Positions 1 through 8,028 of a stretch of 10,299 nt of DNA are shown here, one piece after another (position 1 is the stretch's first letter; each line of letters starts with the position of its first letter). The DNA comes from Saccoglossus kowalevskii (Eukaryota > Hemichordata > Enteropneusta > Harrimaniidae): contig NW_003109137.1 of the NCBI RefSeq assembly GCF_000003605.2, positions 1 to 10,299 on the forward strand. The letters run 5' to 3'. Made by a program: the position numbers and the translations under genes. The notes under the pieces are model-generated. The model had not been told where the DNA came from. It was given only the letters and a program-made list of their open reading frames with translations, and did no database searches.

Positions 1-328
1 GCTGTTTATAACATGAAAGCAATCCAGTTATGGTTTTTGGGGAAGAATTAAAAATTCAACCGTACAGAACAAATTTGAGAAATTACCACTCTATGTATCT
101 ACACACACTAAGTGTGAATGCAATCCAGGCAATCCCGCTAACAGTTTTGAAAAACTACATTTCTTGACCTAATGTGCAGCATTACAAGTGTATCCTCTTC
201 AAGTGAGCAAATTCCCATCTACAACTCAAAGCTGTACATGTATAGCAGTTTTTGAAAAGTGATTCATGGACAGATGTCTCAGCATTCACCACCACAAAAC
301 AATAAAAATTAGTTAACAAAAAACTCAC
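1..328. other. Intron of the minus-strand gene, nothing else seen
   Basis: This lies downstream of the 329-441 exon on the minus strand and is presumably its intron. I saw no convincing splice-bounded exon, RNA gene or repeat. Confidence 0.35.
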
Positions 329-441
329 CTGCCAACGGAGTGTGTGTGATCGCTTATTCTTTGTATTTTTTGTCTTTAATGTCATGTTTGCAGCTTCTTT
401 CGCCCTAATCCTTTGATTTTCATAGGCTCTTCTCACAGCAA
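329..441 (-). CDS. Internal coding exon of the minus-strand gene (basic segment)
   Basis: The acceptor is CCTTTCCAG before 441 and the donor is GGCAG|GTGAGTTT after 329, both close to consensus. The 113 bases read in frame from the exon at 1244-1338 and end in phase 0. The product is strongly basic: AVRRAYENQRIRAKEAANM, then TLKTKNTKNKRSHTLRWQ. It could be a nucleic-acid-binding, nuclear-targeting or coiled-coil extension, but no named domain is recognised. No following exon was found in 1-328, so the next one should lie to the left of the window. Confidence 0.55.
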
Positions 442-3270
442 CTGGAAAGGAATTGAAACAAAATTATATGCTGCTATTAAAGATAGAGTTTAATCTTTCA
501 CATATTTCTTGTGTGTTCTTTCTATGAATACTCTTGTTCAAGTGATCATCTGTGAATTCAAAACCATAGCTGTGGTGATTAGGGTGCCATTTAAATCTTG
601 TTACACTGCATCCATATACATGCACCCCTCCCATCCCATTTGTAACGCATCCCCGGAATGGGATAATAGCAGCAAACATATAAACTTTGAAATTATCTTG
701 ATCTGAACTTGGAATATTTTTGGAAAGTATATTGGCCCATGTGCAATATGTTGAAATATAGAAGGCCTAACATTCAATTGAACAAACCTGGAAGAGAACC
801 AGCCCTTGTATCTACATTATGAATCTCAACACAATCTATCGAAAATGTGCAACAATATGCCAAAACCTGAATACGTTGAAACTAACAAGTCAGGGTCTAG
901 TCTATGTCAAAAACATTCATGCCATATTTTAAAAGCAATCTTACATGCGGTTGATGAAAAAATAATCTTTGATCAAAAATGATAACATTTGCTAAAAAGA
1001 GAGATTTGCAATTATTGTCATGAAATAAACTAATCTGACAGAGGACCATCTGATGTAGCATTGGTTTGAATAACAAGACAGCTGACATTTATGCAGATAA
1101 AATATTCATAAAGTAGTGCACTGCATTAAAAAAAGCACTGTAAGTTGAAATGCAATGAACTAAATATATTTTAATTATCAGGTACCCAGTAAATAATTAA
1201 CCAAAATGTATACATGCAGAAACCAGTATCAAAATTTACTTACACTGGTACTCTTTCTCAGAATACTTATTCTCAAACTTCAATCGTAGCTGATCTATTA
1301 TTTTTTCTCTTTTATTTATGTTATGTGCAACATTCCAGCTGTAACAAACAAAAAGACAATATGCAATTATAATAATAAAATAATGATTGACAAAAAAATA
1401 AAATGCTGTTGTTGGTGACTGATAAATTAATGGAAAAATCTTAATATGATAATTATAGTAGTACCAATAAGCTATTCTCCAAATATCAGTAGTCCAGAAA
1501 AAAAATAAACTGACAAAATTGATGGAAGCGGGACATCACAAACCCCCACAAGGGAGTCAGACCAGGTGCATATGAAGCATCTGCTGCTGGCAAGCCACAC
1601 CCGCCGTGATGATTTTATTCTATAAACTAGTATAACAAATACATGCTGAACATAGAACCATCACTGTTGGCCTTAAAGTTGTAATATTTCCTCTTTTCGA
1701 AAATATGTTTTACTATACTGCGTACAGTATAATGCCTGAAAACGGTCTGTTTTAAAAGACTGAGTTCTCAGCAACTTGGGGAGTCCCAAACAACATGGTT
1801 AAATGCAGACTGTTGTATTGCTGGCAACTATTCACTTTTATCACAATGTGTTTTTTGCTATGTTTTGCTAAGTTTCTTCATCTGTTTATGCTTTTAATAT
1901 GCAATCAGACTCCCTAGGCCAATGCTGATAAGGTAACCCACTGTTGCATCATGGGATTTAATTTGTCCCATAATAACTTAGCAATTTTCAATGGGCAAAT
2001 TATTGCTACTCTAGTTAATTTTTTTTTTATTTGGAGGCTCTGCACCTTTGAAAGACTTCGCAACATATTGCAGACTTCCGTTTTTATCACTGTCTTTGTA
2101 TAGCTAACAAAAGCAGGATTACCTTTCGATCAATACATGTTATTGTTTTAAATACGTGCAAGACGAGACTGACACTTGTAAACAAAAACATAAGCATCAC
2201 GGCGAGTGACCAAGCTTCAGAAGACTGGGGAGAACACTGACTGTCTCAACAAACACCGAAACAAAGGGGTTACAACTGTATTTAACTCATTTGCATAAAT
2301 TGCAAGCTGAAAGCTAAGTAAAAAAATGTTGATCCTACAGTCAACAAAGAAAAAACAATTGAAAGACAATTTCACAAATATACAAAGAATGTTGTGAAAA
2401 ACTTTAGATTCCTAAAAAAGCATACTGTATAGCTTTGCTTAATGATATGACTATTTTTATTTACTCACTAGAGTATTATAAAAAAGATTAATAATGAATA
2501 GATCAGTCAAACTGACTCATCAATGAAGCTTTAATAATAAAAATAAAAAACTTTACTGGGGTTTAATTACTACATCAATCTACTCTATTCATCTATATGA
2601 ACTACAGGGGAGTAGTTTTACATATGGTACAGACCATTTTTACAGATCCTTTCATCAACAGATAAAACAGGAAGCCATGCATACTTCAATAAACTTGCAC
2701 TGTGAACCACCGAATGGTATTTACATGAAAAATTACTTATAGTTCTATAAAAATGTTACATTTAAAAGAATGGGTGTATATTTTGGTTCATTTTTTTCTT
2801 TCCAAATGATTCTTTTGCAACTATTTCCATTACTTCAAGGGAATTATATATAAACCAAAAACAAACTTAGACAAACATTAACCCAGACAAAGAAACACTT
2901 GCTGTTGAGATTGTCTGTTCACACCTTTAACAATGAATGAAACGATAAACGTATACTTATAGAATGACACAAGAATAGAAACAGAAAATAGTTCTTCATT
3001 ACCTGGATTCTGGTCAGATGATGGAAATCCACTAGCTGCGTTATGATTATGCTGTTGCAGTGGTTGTCTTGGAGTTGACCACCTTGGTAACTGGGCTGGC
3101 TGTGCGTCTAAATCGGTATATTGCATGGATGATGTTGATGGATTACTCGTATTGTAGAATGAGCCACTATTGAGACTACTATTGGTGCTATTAGTAAATA
3201 AACGTGGCGGAGTGTCTTCCATTATAGAACTTAATGCTTCAGTTGCACCAAGGCGTCGTCGAGAATTCAT
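329..3270 (-). CDS. Unidentified spliced gene, 5' part (runs off left edge)
   Basis: This is a gene model on the minus strand with the start codon at 3270-3268 and coding pieces at 3003-3270, 1244-1338 and 329-441. The first piece encodes a low-complexity Ser/Asn/Thr/Pro/Gln-rich N-terminus, probably disordered. The two later pieces encode a Lys/Arg/Glu-rich, probably helical segment. The two later exons join in phase (phase 1 donor to phase 1 acceptor). The first exon ends in phase 1, while the exon at 1338 needs phase 2, so at least one coding exon is missing from the model between 1339 and 3002. I do not recognise the family. The last exon ends in phase 0 with a strong donor, so the gene continues to the left of the window. 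It is arranged head-to-head with the transposase-derived gene at 3733 and probably shares its promoter. A non-coding or mispredicted first exon remains possible. Confidence 0.5.
442..1243. other. Intron of the minus-strand gene, nothing else seen
   Basis: This is AT-rich sequence between two phase-matched exons. Short open frames on both strands (for example around 464-706 and 897-1088) are of chance length and composition. An 8-base palindrome AGTGCACT lies at 1115-1122. Confidence 0.45.
1244..1338 (-). CDS. Internal coding exon of the minus-strand gene
   Basis: The minus-strand acceptor TTTGTTACAG precedes 1338, and the donor AGT|GTAAGT follows 1244. The 95 bases have one frame without stops; it enters in phase 2 and leaves in phase 1. 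It encodes WNVAHNINKREKIIDQLRLK and continues FENKYSEKEYQ, a charged segment likely to be helical. The phase-1 exit fits the exon at 329-441 exactly, giving Phe at the junction. An upstream exon ending in phase 2 is required and is not identified. Confidence 0.5.
1523..1612. repeat. GC-richer block in AT-rich intron, possible old mobile-element fragment
   Basis: About 90 bases are clearly richer in G+C than the surrounding intron. On the minus strand they include GGTCTGACTCC (1554-1564), which matches 9 of 11 positions of the RNA polymerase III B-box consensus GGTTCGANTCC. No convincing A box or tRNA fold was found. A minus-strand frame stays open through the block and beyond, but it has no recognisable product. 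A SINE fragment is one explanation; a conserved non-coding element is another. Confidence 0.2.
1714..1731. repeat. Perfect 7-bp inverted repeat with 4-base loop
   Basis: TATACTG at 1714-1720 and CAGTATA at 1725-1731 are perfect reverse complements around CGTA. It could be a small hairpin or the core of a palindromic element. No target-site duplication was seen around it. Confidence 0.45.
2123..2224 (-). other. Possible membrane-spanning exon of the minus-strand gene
   Basis: On the minus strand a segment of 34 codons is bounded by a good acceptor (TTCTCCCCAG at 2225) and a good donor (GAAAG|GTAATC at 2122). It encodes SSEAW, then a hydrophobic run (SLAVMLMFLFTSVSLVLHVF), then KTITCIDRK, so it would make one transmembrane helix. 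As drawn it is phase 0 at both ends and does not join 3003-3270 (phase 1). An alternative AG at 2216-2215 would give phase 1 and would read ...NP-A-WSLAV. A T-rich intron can produce hydrophobic open frames by chance, so this is only a candidate. Confidence 0.22.
3003..3270 (-). CDS. First coding exon of the minus-strand gene (disordered N-terminus)
   Basis: The exon encodes 89 full codons from the ATG at 3270-3268, beginning MNSRRRLGATEALSSIMED. It then becomes rich in Ser, Asn, Thr, Pro and Gln, with a QPLQQHNHN stretch, and has no globular pattern. The minus-strand donor CCAG|GTAATG at 3003/3002 matches the consensus and ends the exon in phase 1. The frame stays open for 41 more codons past the donor, but that tail turns hydrophobic and looks intronic. 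The open length, the N-terminal start and the CpG-containing flank at 3240-3310 favour a real first exon. No domain is recognised, so function is unknown. Confidence 0.55.
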
Positions 3271-3732
3271 TGTAGATTATAACTTTAAATTGTAGCAATA
3301 AATGCAATCGAGTGCGAACGGTTCATAAGCAAAAGCTGAATGAGTGAAGCGTTGTGTACGCTGAATGACCTACATCTGGTGGCGCTGTGTTTGGACCACC
3401 TAGCTTGTTCATTACTATACAAACATATGTACATTTTTATCTTATCAATGTTCTTCATGTTGTCACTACTGAATTCAGTTGCATCAAATGTAATGAATCT
3501 AGTTGCCGTGAAAATTATTTGTTTTACTATAAATATTAACTGTTAGGTGAAAAAAATATACACTAATATTAATATACACTGATCTAGGAGGTTCTTTACG
3601 CTGAAGTGTCTCGAGCAGATCACTTCCGGTGACTTTATGTGTTGCTTATGAGCTATCGCTATTTTTATCTTGTCCGTGAAGCGCCAAATACAATTCTGTT
3701 TTTCTTTTTTATGCAATTAATAATTCTAAAGT
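3271..3732. promoter_or_regulatory. Head-to-head intergenic region, likely bidirectional promoter
   Basis: The two start codons (minus strand at 3270, plus strand at 3733) are separated by 462 bases. Within this gap are CACTTCCGGT at 3621-3630, a perfect ETS/GABP-type site, and GCGCCAAA at 3681-3688, which is an E2F site (TTTGGCGC on the other strand). A CTCF-like match, ACATCTGGTGGCGCTG, lies at 3372-3387 and agrees at 13 of 16 consensus positions. ETS sites are typical of TATA-less bidirectional promoters in animals. Whether either gene is transcribed from here is inference. Confidence 0.45.
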
Positions 3733-3788
3733 ATGTCAGAACCACCGCCGAAAAAGCAACGCATGTGGAAGTGTGGCCACTGTTTTAG
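3711..3788 (+). promoter_or_regulatory. Possible upstream ORF overlapping the start of the transposase-derived gene
   Basis: An ATG at 3711, 22 bases before the main ATG and in another frame, opens a frame of about 25 codons that ends within exon 1 at a TAG. If transcription starts upstream of 3711, ribosomes would meet this ATG first, which would lower translation of the main frame. The main ATG has A at -3, a good context. The transcription start is unknown. Confidence 0.25.
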
Positions 3789-3889
3789 ATTGATGGGAAA
3801 GTCGTCATTTTATAACCACAAACAAATGTATTTTGAAAGACACGGTTACTGGGTTGACGACGACGGAAAGAAGATTGGAGACGAAAGAG
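3733..3889 (+). CDS. Exon 1: zinc-finger-like N-terminus of the transposase-derived gene
   Basis: The start at 3733 is supported by an in-frame TAA at 3727-3729 immediately upstream and an A at -3. The 52 full codons encode MSEPPPKKQRMWKCGHCFRL, followed by a segment with H29 and H37, giving C-x2-C-x11-H-x7-H. This pattern, with aromatic residues around the second half, resembles the N-terminal zinc-binding unit of animal EnSpm-type transposases, which is expected to bind DNA. The exon ends in an acidic DDDGKKIGDER stretch at a strong donor, AGAG|GTGAGC (3890), in phase 1. Reading through the donor hits a stop at 3913-3915, consistent with splicing here. Confidence 0.65.
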
Positions 3890-6800
3890 GTGAGCCTGCA
3901 CATATTTCAGTTTGAATTAAATCCATATTTGGATTATAACCCACCATTTTCGAGAGTTGTCTGACATTCTATTTTTTACCTCCTAAAATGGAACTGGCAA
4001 CAAGCCATTTGGCTATTACTATTTTTACAACCACAATTTTGCCGCGAAATTTAAATGTGTCAATTCACAACCATTATTTTGTCAGTTGATTTCGCCACTG
4101 AATACTGTAGAATATGCTGTATTAGTTTTCTAAATTATTAGAATTTTTATTTGAATGCGTGTTTTTAATGTTGTGGTGAAAAAGGCATAACATTATCCTT
4201 GTCAGTTCACTTTCCTGTTACAGTCGGAACGATTAAGAAGTGAACCGTAAATTGCATGGCGTCCCTGTCTCGCCAAACATTGGAACAATGGAGACTGCAC
4301 CTAACTCATTAGCATAAAACAAACAATGAAATTGCTGGAAAGTGGCAAAACATAAACAGTCTCAGAACAAATCAGGGATGGATGTAACAAAAAGATAAAG
4401 TTCTGATAGATATGATACCCCAATGTGGCCCCAAATAGTTTAGAATTTTAAAGTATTGGCTTTTATATAGAGAGACTATATAGTAACTAATGTTTTAAAA
4501 CCTTTTTTGACATGTAACTCGTGTTTTGTGTCTGTTTTCTGTCGACTTCTTTTCAAGTTGATGTACATGTACTATACATTAGACCCATACAGACAAATCA
4601 GTATACTGAACTTGAAGTATCTTGTCTTATATAACCCAAAATGCTTAATACATGCAGATACAAAAACATGTAGCTGTAATTACACCTCCCTGACACATGA
4701 AAACTTGAAGATGTCCTTGTTCAAGTAATTGTGTTGGACAAATTTTGTACAACAAAATACTCTGCAGATTTGTCTATTACCTTCTGCAACAATGGTCTCT
4801 AAAGGCACGATTCATACAATTTAACCGATTGTGTTAACAATAATTATAAACAAGGTTATCAGGGCCATATTTACAATGAAGTCTTTTTTTTGTAGATGCA
4901 TGTTCAAAGAAACTTAAAGAACATTCTGTTCAAGTTGATAATGAAATAAGTGAAGCTACCCATGATGTTCCACTTTTGCTAGCTGATGACCCTAACCAGT
5001 CATTACATCATTCGGATCAACAATGTCAGAGCAAATGGTGAGATGCTTTCTTGTTTGATACAAAATACTAGTAGACCAGAAATAAGTTTGCTGTCATATG
5101 AGAAAAGTACAAACAAATCTAGGTTTTTCTTAGAACAAGTTATGTCAGCGTTTAGGTTCAGTTATGAGGGGTAGGGTCTCATAACAAGTCAAAACAAAAA
5201 TAGGTTACCTACCCCACCTAGTTTTAAAGGACTTATATTATAACATTTTTTTAAGCTTCGCTGTCATTAAAGATGACTGAGCGGAGCTCATGGTATGACT
5301 GATCATTCGTCGTTGTCCATGTCCACTTTTATCTTCTTCTCCAGAACCACTTGACCAAATGTACTTGGACTGATTTTTCCAATTAAAGTTGTTAAATTTG
5401 TGTCAAAATATGCAAATTTTGATTTTTAGTGAATATTTTTATCATTTTTGGTCAAAAGTGATTTTTCCCAAGAATGATATGTCGTGAACCTTCCAGGCAT
5501 ATGTACTTATTTTTTTTTTAATTTCAGGTTGCAGTAAATGCCTAAAAGAATTCCCACGTGCAGCTTTTGGAGAAAAGGCTGATTACAGCAACTTCAATGT
5601 TGAGACATACCCAGAAAGAAGTGAAAGTGAACATAAGTGTTATGGTTTGAAAACATTACATGCAAAGAATCCAACAGAGCAGTCAAACCTTGAACGAGAA
5701 TTTGGTGCACGGTGGACAAGTTTGAATTCTTTGCATTACTTCAAGCCTGTTCGTTTTCATGTTGTGGACCCAATGCATAATTTGCTTCTGGGTACTGCTA
5801 AACATGTAACAAAAGTATGGAAAGAAGCAGGAATTATAGATGCAGCAAAAATGGATGAGATTCAAGTACGTATGGACAAACTTAAAGTCCCTTCAAATAT
5901 TGGAAGAATTCCAAACAAAATTGCTTCTGGCTTCTCAGGCTTCACTGCTGATCAGTGGAAAAATTGGGTGTGTGTATATTCGTTATTTTCTCTGAAAGAT
6001 GTGATTCCCAAGGAACATTACAAGTGTTGGCAACTGTTTGTTGATGCTTGCAAGTTGCTTTGCACAAGAAGAATCTCCATGGAAGAAATATACAAGGGAC
6101 ACAAGTTATTAAATGACTTTTGTAAAACTTTTGCAAGACTCTATGGAAATAATAAATGCACAATGAATATGCATTTGCATATGCACCTAAAAGACTGCAT
6201 TTTAGATTTTGGCCCAGTATATAGTTTTTGGTGCTTTTCATACGAAAGATTCAATGGTATTCTGGGGTCTTATCCCAAAAACAACCATTCTATAACAGTT
6301 CAACTTATGCGACGATTTCTGCAAGGTCAGCAGGTGTTTGATATACAATTTCCTGTACAATACAGTGAAATGCAGAATATCCTTACTGATGATAGATCAC
6401 GAGGAACCCTACATCAGATGAAAACAGCTGAACAAGGCCATTCAGTGTACTTGAATTGTGTAAATCCTGATATTAGTCTTTGTAATTTCACTGAAGACTG
6501 CAGTATAGTTGTGTTGCCACCAGAGCGTGCATATAGCATTGATGAGGATGATGTATCTGAACTCTCTGAGTTGTACGCAAAGATGTATCCATCCAAATCA
6601 TGCACAGTATTGCAGCTATCTGAGCAGTACAAGAGGGTTAAGTACTGTGACAATATCTATTGCACAAGGTTTTCTAGAGGAGAGACTTCCTCTTGCATTT
6701 ATGCCAAGTGGATTGGTAATGTGTCTGAGATAAATGCAAGTGCTCAGCCAAGACCAGGGCTTATCACCAACTTTATTAGGAGTGAGGTTATATTGACTGA

Positions 6801-7053
6801 CTCGGATGGCAACAGGAAGAAAGTGTCTCACATCCTTGCTGAGGTTTCATGGTACAAGAAACATCCCATGCACTCTTACTATGGATCACATGTTGAAGTT
6901 TGGGGGACAGACTTTGAATGTGTTGCCTTTGTTCCAATACAGCGAATAATGGGGCACTGCATTTCTGCTGAACACCAAATACAATTTCCATATTGTAGGT
7001 CAAATGGTGAAAATGTTACTGTGGTTGTACCATCGACTCCAGTATTTAAATAA
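3733..7053 (+). CDS. EnSpm/CACTA (tnp2-type) transposase-derived protein, catalytic core missing
   Basis: This three-exon gene model joins 3733-3889, 4896-5037 and 5535-7053 and predicts 605 residues. Order of parts: a basic PKKQR patch (residues 6-10, NLS-like); a CCHH zinc-finger-like unit (C14, C17, H29, H37); a short acidic linker from exon 2; the Cys pair and FGEKADYSNF block after the third exon starts; DPMH at 178-181; a His-rich HLHMH block at 313-317 followed by FGPV and YERFNG (near 337); and a C-terminal RPG...VSWYKKHP domain (about 506-600). These match animal proteins related to plant tnp2/DUF4218 CACTA transposases. Full-length relatives, as I recall them, are nearer 900-1000 residues. 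The missing part is the tnp2 core, expected between exons 2 and 3. All remaining frames are open. It may be an internally deleted transposon or a domesticated gene. Cleavage activity is unlikely; DNA or chromatin binding is possible. Confidence 0.65.
3890..4895 (+). other. Intron 1 of the transposase-derived gene
   Basis: About 1.0 kb of AT-rich sequence runs from GTGAGC at 3890 to a polypyrimidine tract and TTTTTTTTGTAG ending at 4895. An open frame of 73 codons at 4507-4728 has chance-like composition and no recognisable product. I saw no mobile-element signature. Confidence 0.55.
4896..5037 (+). CDS. Exon 2: linker exon of the transposase-derived gene
   Basis: This exon is bounded by a strong acceptor (T-rich tract, GTAG at 4892-4895) and a strong donor, AAATG|GTGAGA. 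Read in phase 1 from exon 1 it encodes DACSKKLKEHSVQVDNEISE, then ATHDVPLLLADDPNQ and a His/Gln/Cys ending. It has no stop until just past the donor, where TGA falls in frame at 5039-5041. The segment is acidic and polar and is probably a flexible linker like those after the N-terminal finger in relatives. It leaves in phase 2, which does not fit the main acceptor at 5528 but does fit the AG at 5534. This suggests that the original partner exon has been lost. Confidence 0.55.
5038..5534 (+). other. Intron 2 of the transposase-derived gene, site of the missing core
   Basis: About 0.5 kb lies between the exon 2 donor and two alternative acceptors (5528 and 5535). Relatives encode the tnp2 catalytic core at this point of the protein. 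I found no trace of it in any frame. The middle of the intron (5256-5410) holds a repeat-like segment. The T-rich run before TTTCAG at 5510-5527 is a good acceptor signal. Confidence 0.5.
5256..5410 (+). repeat. Repeat-like segment resembling a bivalve interspersed repeat
   Basis: The segment contains CGTCGTTGTCCATGTCC, then CTTCTTCTCCAGAACCACTT, then GACCAAATGTACTTGG. This order (a GTCGT-type start, a CTTCTCCxGAAxCACT block, then GACCAAAT and CTTGG) resembles a family of interspersed repeats I associate with bivalve genomes. That is recollection, not a search. It may mark the event that removed the catalytic exon of the surrounding gene. Confidence 0.3.
5535..7053 (+). CDS. Exon 3: DPMH, His-rich/DUF4218-like and C-terminal domains of the transposase-derived gene
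   Basis: This single exon is open to the TAA at 7051-7053. It begins with the Cys-Lys-Cys-Leu-Lys-Glu-Phe-Pro block; with the upstream acceptor at 5528 this becomes GCSKCLKEFP, the usual form in relatives. Then come EQSNLEREFGARWTSLNSLH, VVDPMHNLLLGTAKH, a helical middle region, and MNMHLHMHLKDC with FGPVYSFWCFSYERFNG, the part similar to DUF4218 and to plant CACTA transposases. A less conserved acidic linker (DEDDVSELSEL) leads to RPGLITNFIRSEV, HILAEVSWYKKHP and VEVWGTDFECVAFVPIQRI. The last block is a compact beta-rich, BAH-like C-terminal domain seen in animal EnSpm proteins. There are no frameshifts or stops in more than 500 codons, so the exon is young or under selection. Confidence 0.85.
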
Positions 7054-7102
7054 TTAAATTTCATATATCATGTACAGGGCTGACACTGGGAATTTTTGTT
7101 AA

Positions 7103-7795
7103 GTGCAGAAGGGGAGGAGTCAAATCGCACATGTTTGTGGCGTTCCATCTCTCTGTGTCAGACACTGCCATTTAGGGTTAGCCATAGTGATGGTCCTGGC
7201 AAAGTATTCAAGTCATATCTTGCAATTCTGTCTCATATTTTTTTTTCTCAAAAAAATACATAAAAAGGATAGAACAACTTGGTATAGATATGCACGTTAT
7301 TTTTTCCTTACGAGGCGTGCACTGTGCAATATTGTGTTGATTTACATATTTATTTTTTCAATAACTATTCGATTTAATAGGGCCTAGATGTTTAGCTGTG
7401 AAAGATTTACTTTTGATTTTCAACTTAGAGAAATTCACCTATTTAATGGATTTGTAATACTTTACTATTGGGCCAGTGTGACCAAAATTTGTATATACAT
7501 TGTACATAATTTTATTTTGTTTCGGCAAAATAGTCCATATGTGACCAAATATGTGGTAAAGACATACTCGGTGTTTTTATCTTGTGAATTGTTAGTCCAA
7601 CTTGATGAAATGATGAAATCAAGTAAAAAAATAATAATTTTGCAACATAATTATGTTCATGTGAAAATCATAGCAATAAAGGTTTTAATGAAATCTGATA
7701 GAAATTGTAAATCAAATCATTACATCCACAATGACTGCCACTCTAATATGAATTGCTTGGCCTGTAACAACCTCAGATGGGCATTACATTTATGA
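7103..7795 (+). other. Unexplained frame open for 230 codons except one TAG, in the 3' flank
   Basis: In one plus-strand frame there is no stop from 7103 to 7795 except the TAG at 7385-7387, which is followed directly by ATG (7388). The second half alone gives 135 codons from that ATG, beginning MFSCERFTFDFQLREIHLFN and ending with NCLACNNLRWALHL. The translation is rich in Phe, Ile, Tyr, Lys, Cys and His, as random AT-rich DNA would be. It has no recognisable domain and no clear splice or start support. At this base composition many stops would be expected. It lies just after the transposase-derived gene and could be its 3' UTR, a decayed second ORF of the element, or chance. Confidence 0.2.
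7675..7680 (+). terminator. Polyadenylation signal AATAAA (candidate)
   Basis: This is the first AATAAA after the stop codon at 7053, about 620 bases downstream. An ATTAAA overlaps the stop region (7053-7058) and is too close to be likely. Confidence 0.3.
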
Positions 7796-7800
7796 ATAAA
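7795..7800 (+). terminator. Polyadenylation signal AATAAA (candidate)
   Basis: A second AATAAA, about 740 bases after the transposase-derived gene. Which signal is used cannot be told from sequence. Confidence 0.25.
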
Positions 7801-8028
7801 ATAATGTAGTTTATAAGTAAGACCACATGTACCACAAGAGTTTATAAGGAACACATTTTCTTGCATTATCTGAAAATTCCAATATAAAGTGTCATCCTTA
7901 ACTTTGTTGTGTAAAAAAAATCCATTGAAATGCATGTATTTGTATGTGCAAGTTCTCATGCATGTGGTTATACATGTTTGATACTTTGTTTTAAGTAGTT
8001 ATTATATAATTAGTGTTGTGTTTTTTTA

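Larger units (their letters stand above)
1339..3002. other. Long intronic region of the minus-strand gene, with unplaced exon(s)
   Basis: This AT-rich stretch lies between the first exon and the exon at 1244-1338. The phases require at least one coding exon here. Candidates seen are 2123-2224 (hydrophobic) and a weaker splice-bounded piece near 2640-2705. A candidate at 2469-2520 has stops in every frame. A GC-richer block (1523-1612) and a small hairpin (1714-1731) are listed separately. Confidence 0.4.

Noticed and set aside
2469-2520. Minus-strand exon candidate with the excellent donor TAGTGAGTAA at 2468
   Set aside because: All three frames contain stops before the donor, so it cannot be an internal coding exon; it could only be untranslated.
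3340-3546. Plus-strand 68-codon open frame in the head-to-head gap
   Set aside because: Low-complexity hydrophobic translation, no splice or start support, and it lies in the promoter-like region.
4507-4728. 73-codon open frame in intron 1
   Set aside because: Chance-like composition, no domain, and it is flanked by well-supported splice sites of the surrounding gene.
5683-7064. Several minus-strand and shifted-frame open frames across 5683-7064
   Set aside because: They are antisense or shifted-frame readings of exon 3, which has clear protein homology in its own frame.
3561-8015. CACTAAT at 3561-3567 and its reverse complement ATTAGTG ending at 8015 as terminal inverted repeats of an EnSpm element around the gene
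   Set aside because: Similarity beyond the first 7 bases is only AT-richness, and the flanking triplets (ATA on the left, TTG on the right) do not form the 3-bp target duplication expected.
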